DNA from: CAYLJJ01 sp964384025
GTDB taxonomy: Bacteria > Myxococcota_A > Bradymonadia > UBA7976 > UBA1532
NCBI GenBank assembly: GCA_964384025.1
Contig: CAYLJJ010000091.1
Span: 1-27,170, forward strand
DNA length: 27,170 bases
Reading direction: 5' to 3'
Below, one piece after another: positions 15,417-23,347 of the stretch. The notes beneath the pieces are model-generated. The model worked only from the letters and a program-made list of their open reading frames with translations. It was not told where the DNA came from and did no database searches. Position numbers and translations under genes: made by a program. Position 1 is the stretch's first letter. The number at the start of each line of letters is the position of its first letter.

Positions 15417-17224
15417 CACATCGCTCGTAGGGCGGTGATGCCCATCAACTCCAGACCCGCGCCCAACATACGCTGAGCGGCCCTCACCAGACGCGCCCGC
15501 GCTGCTTGTACACCCCCCTCAGCCCGCAGGACCTGATTCTCCTTATGGTTGTAAAAGGCGGCGAAGCTCTGGGCCAAGTTAAAGGTGCTCTGGGCCAAGA
15601 GGCTAGGGCGTCGCTGCTCTGCGGCTTGGCGAATCTCCTGAGGGAAGAGGAGCATCGCTCGCAAAACCTCAAGGGCCTGAGGCTGCTCAAGGGCGTGATA
15701 ATCTGGCGTCACTCCCTCAGCAGCATCTCCCAGCTTCTCCAGGATGCGGCCTCCCCGTGCGTAGGCATACTGGCAATACACCCCCGTCTCTCCCTTGGCT
15801 TTGATGCTCTCCGCTGGATTGAAGATAAAGGTGGTCGTCGGCGCAAACTTGAGGAGGAAGAACTTGAGCCCAGCCAGGCCGATCGCTTCAGCTCGATAAG
15901 CCAGCTCTTGAGCCTCTAAGTTGGGGTTCTCCTCCAGGGTCTTCTTGCGCGCAGCGCTGGCCAGCTCATCCATAAGATCATCTGCGTCCACCACCTTGCC
16001 CTGGCGACTCTTCATCTGTCCATCAGGCAGCTCCACCATGCCATAGCTCAGATGATGCAGCCGCTCCTTTAGTTCAGGTCGCAGCTCCGCCAGGATCCCA
16101 AAGAGCAGGCAGAAGTGGTAGTCCTGCTCATTGCCCACCACATAGATCATCTTGTCAAAGTGGGTCTCTTCATAGCGACGCAGCGCGGTGCCCAGATCCT
16201 GAGTCATATAGACGCTGGTGCCATCAGCTCGCAGCACAGCCTTCTCTCCCTTGAGGCCCAAGCGCTCAAGATCAAAGACTACAGCGCCATTTTCGGCCCG
16301 ATGGAAGACCCCTGATTCTAAGCCCTCAGCCACCAGATCTTTACCTAAGAGATAGGTCTCGCTCTCGCGATCGATGCGATCAAAGGCGACCCCCATCCGC
16401 GCATAGGTCTCAAAGAAGCCCCCTTCACACCAACCGTTCAACATCTTCCAGAGGCCGCGCACCTCCTCATCCTCAGCTTCCCAAGCCAACAGCATCTCTC
16501 GCGCGGCCCGCCCCCACTCACTCTCATCGCTGTTAAACCAAAGCTCCCTGGAGAGGGGCTCAGCCTCACAAGAGGCTCTATAGCGCTTATACTCCTCTGA
16601 GAAGGCAGCCTCGAACTTCACATAGAACTCACCGATGAGGTGGTCCCCCTTTTTCCCTGAGGACTCTGGGCTGCTCCCCTCAGCGAAGCGCTGATAGGCC
16701 ACCATCGACTTACAGATATGGATCCCTCGATCGTTGATCAGGTTCACCTGCTGTACATCGGCCCCCGCCGCGCTCATCAGACGGGCCACAGTGTTGCCCA
16801 GGATGTTATTGCGGCAGTGCCCCAGATGTTGGGGCTTATTGGTGTTGGGGGAGCTGTACTCAATCAGGATGCGCTGCCCCTTGAGGGCCTTAGAGCGCCC
16901 CAGGGCACCCTCATCATCAAGGGCCCAATCCAAGATCCGCTCCGCCAGCACCGGCCAAGCAAAGCGTAGATTTAAAAATCCCCCCTGAGCCTCTGCTGAA
17001 GCGATCAGCGCTTGGGCCTTAGCGATGGGGAGCAGATCCTGAGCGATAGCCTGAGGCGCCTTGCGAAAACTCCGGGCGTAGCGATGACAGGGCAGGGCCA
17101 GATCCCCCGCGCCCTCTCGTGTGGGAGGAGCGAGGGCGACGCAGGGTTCAGCGCCATGCTCCCGCAGCCATTGGTTTAGGGGCGCGGAAAGCTCCGCGAT
17201 GATCTCTTGATAAAGCTCGGTCAT
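15416..17224 (-). CDS. argS: Arginyl-tRNA synthetase
   Basis: ArgS charges tRNA(Arg) with arginine in the cytosol. The product (602 residues from ATG 17224) has the N-terminal Add-1 domain (residues about 1-95), with GAGDLALPCHRYAR. It then has the class I catalytic domain with SSPNTNKPQHLGHCRNN, where HLGH replaces the HIGH signature, and GQMKSRQGKVVDADDL, the equivalent of the KMSKS loop. The C-terminal anticodon-binding DALR domain begins at about residue 480 (YCQYAYARGGRILEKLG). The SSPNTNKP and MKSR-GTVVDADDL style is typical of Bacteroidota-like ArgS. An in-frame TTG at 17296 would add 24 residues, but AGGATC just before ATG 17224 and the usual N-terminus favour the shorter form. A small zinc-ribbon gene follows, overlapping by one base. 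Confidence 0.95.
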   Translation of the reverse strand: MTELYQEIIAELSAPLNQWLREHGAEPCVALAPPTREGAGDLALPCHRYARSFRKAPQAIAQDLLPIAKAQALIASAEAQGGFLNLRFAWPVLAERILDWALDDEGALGRSKALKGQRILIEYSSPNTNKPQHLGHCRNNILGNTVARLMSAAGADVQQVNLINDRGIHICKSMVAYQRFAEGSSPESSGKKGDHLIGEFYVKFEAAFSEEYKRYRASCEAEPLSRELWFNSDESEWGRAAREMLLAWEAEDEEVRGLWKMLNGWCEGGFFETYARMGVAFDRIDRESETYLLGKDLVAEGLESGVFHRAENGAVVFDLERLGLKGEKAVLRADGTSVYMTQDLGTALRRYEETHFDKMIYVVGNEQDYHFCLLFGILAELRPELKERLHHLSYGMVELPDGQMKSRQGKVVDADDLMDELASAARKKTLEENPNLEAQELAYRAEAIGLAGLKFFLLKFAPTTTFIFNPAESIKAKGETGVYCQYAYARGGRILEKLGDAAEGVTPDYHALEQPQALEVLRAMLLFPQEIRQAAEQRRPSLLAQSTFNLAQSFAAFYNHKENQVLRAEGGVQAARARLVRAAQRMLGAGLELMGITALRAM

Positions 17225-17330
17225 GATCCTATCTCTCTCATCGGCTGAGCCGCCCCACATATCACATTCTAGAGAGAGCGGGCAGAGGGCCTCCAAATGT
17301 CAAAAGCTCTAGGAGTCTCAGAGAATACAG

Positions 17331-17349
17331 CTTCAAGCTCTGCTTGAGG
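17331..17349. other. Small hairpin in the argS / cassette divergent spacer
   Basis: TCAAGC (17333-17338) and GCTTGA (17342-17347) form a 6-bp stem with a 3-nt loop, extended by a T-G and a C-G pair to 17331-17349. It lies in the 230 bp between the argS start and the first cassette gene, along with CGATATCG further right. It may be an operator or an RNA hairpin in the leader of either transcript; no U-run follows. No convincing promoter was found in this spacer. Confidence 0.3.
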
Positions 17350-17454
17350 GGTGATGGCTCGATATCGATCGGTTACTGCTTATGAACCCGCTTCAAATTT
17401 GGTATTTGACGGTAGGGGCACAGCAAACGCCTCTGTTGGACAGGAGCAAGCGTG

Positions 17455-18675
17455 ATGAGGGGAGGCGGGATCTTAGCCAAGCTGCTGCTCAAGGAGCGTC
17501 TCCCTCCACGAGGTACAGATGCCGCGCTGCGCCGGGCTGGATTGCAGGAGGTACGAGATGATCTCTCTGTGGAGTGGGCAGCGAGCCGTTACTACGGAGC
17601 GCTGGGGGAAGCGCTGGAGCAACGCGGCTTACCAGATGCGGCGATGTTACACGCTCTCTTATCGCTGCACCCGAGGTTGAGCGCTCGCCTGCGATCCCTG
17701 GGAGAGGAGCATAAAATCCCCATCTCCAAGAGCGGTGCTCCTCTGCCTGGGACCTCACCCTTCTCCTTAAACCAGATCATCACTCGGGATGCTGACCTCT
17801 TTGGGCGGGACAGAGAGCGTCGAGACCTGATGGACGCGATTCATAAAGGGCAGAGCGTAGAGATCCTGGGGGAGCAGTGCACGGGCAAGAGTTCGCTGCT
17901 GCGTTGGTTGGAGCGACATATACCTCGGCAGGAGAAGCAAAATGTGGTGCGCATCGATGCACAGAGCCTGGCAGGGCGTTCTGAGGGAGCGCTGGTGGCG
18001 GAGGTGGCTCGACAGCTGGGGCATCAAAGATCACAGAGTCTAAGCGCGAATGGAGCGGTTGAGCGGCTCCTAGAGAGCTTATGTCCCCTGGTCCTGCTCA
18101 TCGATAAGGCTGAGGAGCTGGCGGTTAAGGGGCATGGGTTCACACGAGACTTCTTCTCCTTTTGCAGACATCTATGCACTGCCCAGAGGTCCTTGGTCTG
18201 GGTCTCTGTCTCAGGTAAGGCGATAGGGCAGCTTTTCAGCCTGCGAGGGCTCAGCTCAGACTTCCTGAACCACAGCGAGAAGATCTATTTGGGAGGGCTG
18301 GAGCGAGAGGCGGTGGAGGAGCTGCTGGCGCCTCTTGATGAGAGCTGGGCCGAGTGGGCTTGGGAGCAGCTGGGTGGCTGGGTATGGGGTTTACAGTGGA
18401 TCGGAGATCGAGCGTGGCGGCAAGGGAAGCTGAACCGCGAGGATCTGGCGGATGAGCTGGCCTTGGATGCACGGGAGCATTTTAAGCGTTGGTGGGTGGT
18501 ACGGGATGAGCGAGAGCAGGCGATATTGAAAGAGGCGATCAGCGGAATATGTTGGAGCGGGCTGCCGCCAGAGCTACGCCAGAATTTACGGAGCCGAGGG
18601 CTGCTGCAGCGTGATGGAGAGTTTGGGCGGCTCGTCGGCGCTGCTTGGACAGAGTTTGTACGTCATGCTCAGTGA
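17455..18675 (+). CDS. EAD-like domain + STAND/AAA-type P-loop ATPase
   Basis: This 406-residue protein looks like a signalling ATPase switch. Residues about 8-85 form a helical domain similar to the EAD1-type N-terminus of the third cassette gene (ASRYY at 43-47, QRGL at 56-59). A GRDRERRDLMDAI motif then leads into the P-loop GEQCTGKSSLLRWL (about residues 139-152). The Walker B strand reads LVLLIDKAEEL, with Asp217 followed by Lys218 where DE is usual, so hydrolysis may be weak. A sensor-like strand (LVWVSVSGKAIGQLF) and a C-terminal winged-helix-like part (residues about 345-406) follow. GTG 17452 is also possible, but AGGAG at 17442-17446 is 8 nt before ATG 17455. The next gene starts 11 bp before this stop. 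In related conflict systems such ATPases sense a trigger and assemble effectors; that role is inferred here. Confidence 0.8.
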   Translation: MRGGGILAKLLLKERLPPRGTDAALRRAGLQEVRDDLSVEWAASRYYGALGEALEQRGLPDAAMLHALLSLHPRLSARLRSLGEEHKIPISKSGAPLPGTSPFSLNQIITRDADLFGRDRERRDLMDAIHKGQSVEILGEQCTGKSSLLRWLERHIPRQEKQNVVRIDAQSLAGRSEGALVAEVARQLGHQRSQSLSANGAVERLLESLCPLVLLIDKAEELAVKGHGFTRDFFSFCRHLCTAQRSLVWVSVSGKAIGQLFSLRGLSSDFLNHSEKIYLGGLEREAVEELLAPLDESWAEWAWEQLGGWVWGLQWIGDRAWRQGKLNREDLADELALDAREHFKRWWVVRDEREQAILKEAISGICWSGLPPELRQNLRSRGLLQRDGEFGRLVGAAWTEFVRHAQ

Positions 18676-20982
18676 ACAGCAGGGGCCTCCAGTACCTGGA
18701 GTGATGCGACTGGCATGGCTGCTCTTGATGCAGCCAATCACGCTACACCATCTGTTCTCAGAGTGGGGATTAGAGAGAGATCCTTCACTCTGGGCGCTGC
18801 GGCATCGGATCCAAGCGCGGGATCCTGTGGTGATGCTGCTCCTTTGGCGTTTCGGTCTGATGCTGTTTGTAGGGATGCCTTTACTGGTCTTTGGGGTTTG
18901 TGGAGTTTTGGCCCTCTTGGGGGTGGATATTGATTGGCTTAGAGTGGTCAGAGGCGTGGCCGGAGGCGTGGCCGGAGGCGTGGCCCTCGGCGTGGCCGGA
19001 GGCGTGGCCCTCGGCGTGGCCTACGGCGTGGCCTACGGCGTGGCCGGAGGCGTGGCCCTCGGCGTGGCCGGAGGCGTGGCCCTCGGCGTGNNNNNNNNNN
19101 NNNNNNNNNNNNNNNNNNNNNNNNNNNNNNNNNNNNNNNNNNNNNNNNNNNNNNNNNNNNNNNNNNNNNNNNNNNNNNNNNNNNNNNNNNCGTGGCCCTC
19201 GGCGTGGCCGGAGGCGTGGCCCTCGGCGTGGCCGGAGGCGTGGCCTACGGCGTGGCCGAAGGCGTGGCCGAAGGCGTGGCCGTCGGCGTGGCCCTCGGCG
19301 TGGCCGTCGGCGTGGCCGTCGGCGTGGGCATTATTCTTGGCACCTTTCAGATCCCCCTCTTTTTGGGAGAGTCCCTCCTGACCCTATGGCTGCGTCTCTC
19401 CCTATCTGCCTCTACCCAGCTTGAAAGAGATACATCCTACCTTCCATTTCGCCACCATGAGCTGATCTACCTCCCCCTCCCAGGGCTGACCGGTGTGCTC
19501 ATCCAGGTGGGACAGCGCGATCCAAAGATCGGCCAACAGCGCATCGCTGAGGCTGCCGCCAGCCTGGGCCAAAAGCGCGCTGCTCGCCGCGCCTTGGAGG
19601 TGCTCCAGGCTCATACCCTGCGCCATGCCATCAGCAAGCGACAGCTCCAAGGCGTGGTTGAACTCTCGCTCCCCTTCCTGCCGGGCAGAGAGAAGCTCCC
19701 CAATGACAACCCATTGCTCCCCTTCTCCCAGGCTGCTCAAGATCTGATCGCTGTTCAGGCGGGGACCAGCCAACACCACCGCCGAGAGCGTATCGCTGCG
19801 GCGCGACAGCACCTAACACAGCTTTTGGATCGGGTGGGGAGTCAACGCCGCCCTGAACATATCGCTCGCCTCCTGCTCCCGGTCGCTCAGCGCTGGCTGG
19901 AGGAGGTTGAGGAGCGAGACCGCTGCCTCGCTGCTGAGGTTGACAAACACCGCGAGCTGCCTACCCCCTTCCGAGTTGGCAACCCCCTCCAAGCTGAAGA
20001 TCTAGAGCTCTTTAAGGGCCGCCGCGATCTCGTTCAGGTTTTTAATCACGATCTCGCCGCAGAGGGTGGTGAGCCCCTCTTTCTTTTGGGCCAACGCCGC
20101 GTGGGTAAATCCTCTCTGCTCAACCTGCTCCCGCAGCTCATGGGCAGCGCAGCGGTGGTGACGATCAATTTTCAGGGCCTCTCAGGCTCTTTACACCGCC
20201 GCGCTCCCCACATCTGGCTGCTCGTCGAGGTCGCGAGCCGTTTTCCTATACAGCCTCTGCCCCTTGAGGTGGAGGCCTGGGGTCCCAGCCTCGCTTGGCT
20301 TAAGCAGCTTGATGTTCACCTCGCCCAAAACCAGGACCGCCTGCTCATCGCCATCGATGAGATTGAGCGCTTGGAGGAGGATCGTATCGCTCAGGCTGTC
20401 TGCCCTGACTTCTTGGACTTTGTGCGCGCCTGCGGAGAGCAGCTTCAACATATCCGCCTGCTGCTCGTGGGCGCTCACTCCCCAAGGCGGCTGGGTCGTC
20501 ACTGGACCGACCGCCTCATCTCGGCGATCTATCGAGACCTCAGCTTCCTGAGCGCCTCGGAGGCTGAAGAGCTGGTGCTGCGCCCCATCTCAGATTTCCC
20601 CGAGGGGGTCTATCCGCCTGAGCTGGTTAAGCAGATCATCGAGCAGACCCACGGCCATCCTTACTTAGTGCAGCTCATCTGCTCTGAGCTGGTGCGTGAA
20701 CTCAACGCCCAGCGCCGGAGCCGCGCCACCGAGGAGGATTTAGAGGAGGCCCTGGACTGCGCCGCGAATAAGAGCAGCGGCCTCTTTGATGAGATCTGGG
20801 ATGAGCGGAGCCCAGCTGAACAGCGCTGGCTCATCCGACTCGCTGAAGCTCCTCAGGCTGTCAAGCCTCTCGATCCCGCCCTACGCCAACTTCGACGAGA
20901 ATCCTTTGTGTTAAGGGAGGGTGAATGTTGGCGGGTGGCTGTACCGATGTTCGCCCAGTGGATAAGAACCTGGGGTTCTTGA
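18665..20982 (+). CDS. Membrane P-loop ATPase with GVAx tandem-repeat region (one gene across an N gap)
   Basis: Two apparent frames, one before and one after the 100-N gap, are one gene. The 12-bp repeat phase requires 8+12k missing bases, which restores the same frame; 100 N does not. Domains in order: a helical N-terminus; a hydrophobic segment at about 18830-18930 (MLFVGMPLLVFGVCGVLALLG); at least 22 GVAx units (18953-19326); another hydrophobic stretch (IILGTFQIPLFLGESLLTLW); a helical region rich in Arg/Gln/Ala; a P-loop GQRRVGKSSLLNLL at about 20090-20130 with Walker B LLIAIDEIERLEED near 20340-20380; and a C-terminal winged-helix-like end. Walker B is intact, unlike in the gene upstream. 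The start is uncertain: ATG 18665 overlaps the upstream stop by 11 bp and lacks a strong Shine-Dalgarno sequence. Probably a membrane-bound STAND-like ATPase; the GVA region may be membrane-embedded. Confidence 0.75.
18953..19326 (+). repeat. 12-bp in-frame tandem repeat encoding GVAG/GVAL/GVAY/GVAE/GVAV
   Basis: The unit is GGCGTGGCCnnn, read as Gly-Val-Ala-x. Eleven full units precede the N gap and eleven follow it. Before the gap x is G,G,L,G,L,Y,Y,G,L,G,L; after it L,G,L,G,Y,E,E,V,L,V,V. A 24-bp G/L pair is the commonest higher-order unit. Because the period is a multiple of three, changes in copy number alter protein length without shifting the frame. All three forward frames are open across it, which explains spurious AWPSAWPE-like readings. 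Confidence 0.95.
19091..19190. other. Assembly gap of 100 N inside the tandem repeat
   Basis: Exactly 100 N, a conventional placeholder for a gap of unknown size. The left flank stops after GGCGTG and the right flank resumes at CGTGGCCCTC, so the true missing length should be 8 plus a multiple of 12 if the array is regular. Confidence 0.95.
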
Positions 20983-20994
20983 AAGGGTAATACT

Positions 20995-22014
20995 GTGTCC
21001 AACCGTGAAGAGAAGCTCAAGGGCCTGCTGCTCAGCCTGTTTCAACCCAGGCAGTTTCGTCGTTATCTGCGCTCAAGAAGCCACCTCTATAGCTTGGTCG
21101 ATGAGCTGCCTTCAGCTGACGTAGCTCCAAGTCGATACTTTGATACCGCAGTTGAGCTTCTCATCCAGCGGGGGCTGCTTAATGCCCAGCTCTTTGATGA
21201 ACTTCAAGCTGAGCGACCAGGTCGCGCTAAAGATATCGAGGCGATCGCCCAGCTCTGGCGAAGCGCCCCTACCGAGGGCTCTCCTCTGCCCACGGTGCTG
21301 GTGCTTACAGCGCTGGAGATGGAGTATGAGGCGGTGCGTGCTTATCTGAGTAAGATCACCCCCCGCCCTCATCCGCGAGGGACCTTCTATGAGCAGGGTC
21401 TCTACCCTGCGATCTCCCCTCGGTGTCGCGTTGTGGTGGGAGAGATCGGCCCGCGCAACAGCAGCGCGGCTCAAGAGACTCAACGAGCGCTGGACTTCCT
21501 CAAGCCCAGCTATGCTCTCTTTTTGGGGGTCGCTGGTGGGCGAAAAGATGTAGCTGTCGGGGATGTCGTCCTTGGCTCCAAGGTCTATGGCTATGAGGGG
21601 GGCAAGGTCACCGCCGATGGTTTGCTCCCCCGCCCCGAAGCCCACGCCGCAGGCAACACCCTGCTCTCATACGCTCGGAAGGCACGACGTGACTGGAACC
21701 GCGACCACCCAGAGGAGTTTAGAGCCTTTGTCGCTGCGATCGCGGCGGGAGAGAAGGTGGTGGCCAGCAGCGACTCTGAGATCGCCCGCCTGCTCACACA
21801 ATCCTATGGAGACAGCTTGGCGGTGGCGATGGAAGATTTCGGCTTTGCAGAGGCCGCTCAGCGCAATGGCGTTGAGGCGATGGTTATACGCGGCATCTCA
21901 GATCTGCTTGATGGCAAAGCCGCCGCAGATGAGGGAGGATCTCAACCCAGGGCGGCGCAGAACGCCGCGACCCTGCTGTTCCAAATTCTAGAGCTGTTGC
22001 CGATGCCTTCATAG
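20995..22014 (+). CDS. EAD1-like domain + nucleoside phosphorylase (MTA/SAH-nucleosidase family) effector
   Basis: The N-terminal 88 residues (KLKGLLLSLFQPRQFRRYL ... PSRYF at 45-49, QRGL at 58-61, ERPGR at 73-77) match the helical EAD1 type, a small adaptor that tethers effectors to NTPase partners. Residues about 98-337 form a PNP/UDP-phosphorylase-superfamily domain. They include VLVLTALEMEYEAV, LFLGVAGG (about residues 176-183), KVVASSDSEIARLL, VAMED (about 277-281, the ribose-binding AMExx position) and RGISD (299-303), whose Asp303 corresponds to the catalytic acid of MTA/SAH nucleosidases. The enzyme would cleave the N-glycosidic bond of a purine nucleoside or nucleotide; the substrate is unknown. 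Start codon GTG 20995 follows AAAGGG, 12 bp after the previous stop. The fused EAD and the position downstream of two ATPases suggest a triggered effector rather than housekeeping salvage. Confidence 0.85.
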   Translation: MSNREEKLKGLLLSLFQPRQFRRYLRSRSHLYSLVDELPSADVAPSRYFDTAVELLIQRGLLNAQLFDELQAERPGRAKDIEAIAQLWRSAPTEGSPLPTVLVLTALEMEYEAVRAYLSKITPRPHPRGTFYEQGLYPAISPRCRVVVGEIGPRNSSAAQETQRALDFLKPSYALFLGVAGGRKDVAVGDVVLGSKVYGYEGGKVTADGLLPRPEAHAAGNTLLSYARKARRDWNRDHPEEFRAFVAAIAAGEKVVASSDSEIARLLTQSYGDSLAVAMEDFGFAEAAQRNGVEAMVIRGISDLLDGKAAADEGGSQPRAAQNAATLLFQILELLPMPS

Positions 22015-22096
22015 TCAGCGATTGTCGAGAGAAACACAGGAAGGTTCCCTGTAGCTTGAGTGGCTGATAAATTTCCAAAGATGGGAGGTTCTTCTT

Positions 22097-23335
22097 ATGG
22101 AGATTCAGGTCTTCGGCGCCAGCCACGTCGGTCGGGTCAAGAAAAACAATGAAGACAGCTTCCTCATAAATGAGGATTTGGGGCTCTATATCGTCGCTGA
22201 CGGTATGGGAGGACATGCAGCCGGTGAGGTGGCCAGCGATATCGCTGTCCAGGAGATCCGGCGTTATGTCAAAGAGAGCGAGGTGCTCATTCAGCACTTC
22301 ATCGATACTGGGGATGGCCGTGAGCATATCCTGGATCTTCTGGACAGCGCAGTACGAGAGGCTGGACAGAAGATCTATAACACCGCCGCGCTGGAGCTAG
22401 ACAAAAAGGGGATGGGCACCACCTGCTCCCTGATCCTCTTGACCCCCAATCGAGCCTTTATCGCTCATGTGGGGGACAGTCGCATCTATCTGATTCGCAG
22501 CGGTGAGGTTTTACAGCTCAGTGAGGATCACTCCCTCGTCAATGAGTTGGTCAAGCGGGGGCGCCTCTCTCTACAGGAGGCAGAGAGCGCCTCTCAGCGT
22601 AACGTGATCACCCGAGCGGTGGGGATCTACGCTGATGTAGAAGTTGACTCTTTGGATCTAGAGGTTGTCCCAGGGGATCGCTTCCTGCTCTGCAGCGATG
22701 GCCTCGCTAACTACTTCAGGAGTTCCAAGGAGATCGTTGAGCTTTTCGACCAAGTGCCCCCTGAGCAGCAACCTGAGACCTTCATCGAGCTGGCCAACCG
22801 ACGGGGGGGTAAGGATAACATCACGGTCCTCACCCTGCGCCTACCCGACGCGCCTGTCGATGAGCGCCGGGTCAAGCTAAAGACCATCCGAAGGATGCCC
22901 CTCTTCCAACACCTCAGTCATCCAGAGCAGATCGCCATCTTCAACCTCTGTGAGCTGAAGAGCCTGGAAGCGGGAGAGCTTATCTTTAAAGAGGGTGAGA
23001 TCGGAGAGGAACTCTTCTTGGTTTTGGAGGGCAACGTCTCGATCAAGCGTGGAGAGACCTCCTTGGCTACCTTAGGTCCAGGCGCGCACTTTGGAGAGAT
23101 GGCGATCATGGATAAGAGCGCTCGCTATGCTACCGCCCAGGCGGAGCGGAGCTGTCGCCTCATCGTCGTAGGGCGCAAACCTCTCTTTGGTTTGATGCGC
23201 AAAGAGCCCTCTCTGGCGGTGAAGATCCTCTGGGCTTTTGTCGCGGTCCTCTCAAAGCGCCTCAGGCTCACCAGCAACGCGCTCTGCGAGTCACAATCTA
23301 AGCATCAAGATTTAGAGGATCTCTTCCAGCTCTAA
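22097..23335 (+). CDS. PP2C-type Ser/Thr phosphatase fused to a cyclic-nucleotide-binding domain
   Basis: The 412-residue protein has a complete PP2C/PPM phosphatase in residues about 1-250: NNEDSF (17-22), VADGMGGHAAGE (33-44), GMGTTCSLIL, AHVGDSRIYL, DHSLVNELV, SDGLANYF and GGKDNITVL. All metal-binding aspartates are visible, so it should remove phosphate from Ser/Thr of proteins. Residues about 265-390 form a cNMP-binding domain (MPLFQHLS, FKEGEIGEELFLVLEG, FGEMAIMDKSARYATAQ). The phosphate-binding cassette keeps its Glu and Arg, so cyclic nucleotide binding is plausible and could control the phosphatase. ATG 22097 is strongly supported by GGGAGG at 22083-22088. It lies 82 bp after the phosphorylase gene on the same strand and ends 12 bp from the convergent kinase gene, its likely opposing partner. 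Confidence 0.93.
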   Translation: MEIQVFGASHVGRVKKNNEDSFLINEDLGLYIVADGMGGHAAGEVASDIAVQEIRRYVKESEVLIQHFIDTGDGREHILDLLDSAVREAGQKIYNTAALELDKKGMGTTCSLILLTPNRAFIAHVGDSRIYLIRSGEVLQLSEDHSLVNELVKRGRLSLQEAESASQRNVITRAVGIYADVEVDSLDLEVVPGDRFLLCSDGLANYFRSSKEIVELFDQVPPEQQPETFIELANRRGGKDNITVLTLRLPDAPVDERRVKLKTIRRMPLFQHLSHPEQIAIFNLCELKSLEAGELIFKEGEIGEELFLVLEGNVSIKRGETSLATLGPGAHFGEMAIMDKSARYATAQAERSCRLIVVGRKPLFGLMRKEPSLAVKILWAFVAVLSKRLRLTSNALCESQSKHQDLEDLFQL

Positions 23336-23347
23336 ACAAACTCGCGC

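Noticed and set aside
17225..17296. 24-residue N-terminal extension of ArgS from TTG 17296
   Set aside because: The extension does not resemble an ArgS N-terminus, and ATG 17224 has an AGGA element just upstream.
18953..19326. CRISPR-like array
   Set aside because: The units are 12 bp, directly adjacent with no spacers, and in frame within a coding gene.
18891..19424. Forward frame across the repeat reading AWPSAWPE-like units
   Set aside because: The 12-bp repeat is open in all frames. Only the GVAx frame joins the membrane segment before it and the ATPase after it.
21112..21645. 177-residue antisense frame in the phosphorylase gene
   Set aside because: Shadow of the EAD1-phosphorylase reading frame, which has clear motifs.
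22036..22052. Hairpin ACAGG...CCTGT after the phosphorylase gene as a terminator
   Set aside because: The stem is only 5 bp with a mismatch beyond it and no U-run, too weak to call a terminator.
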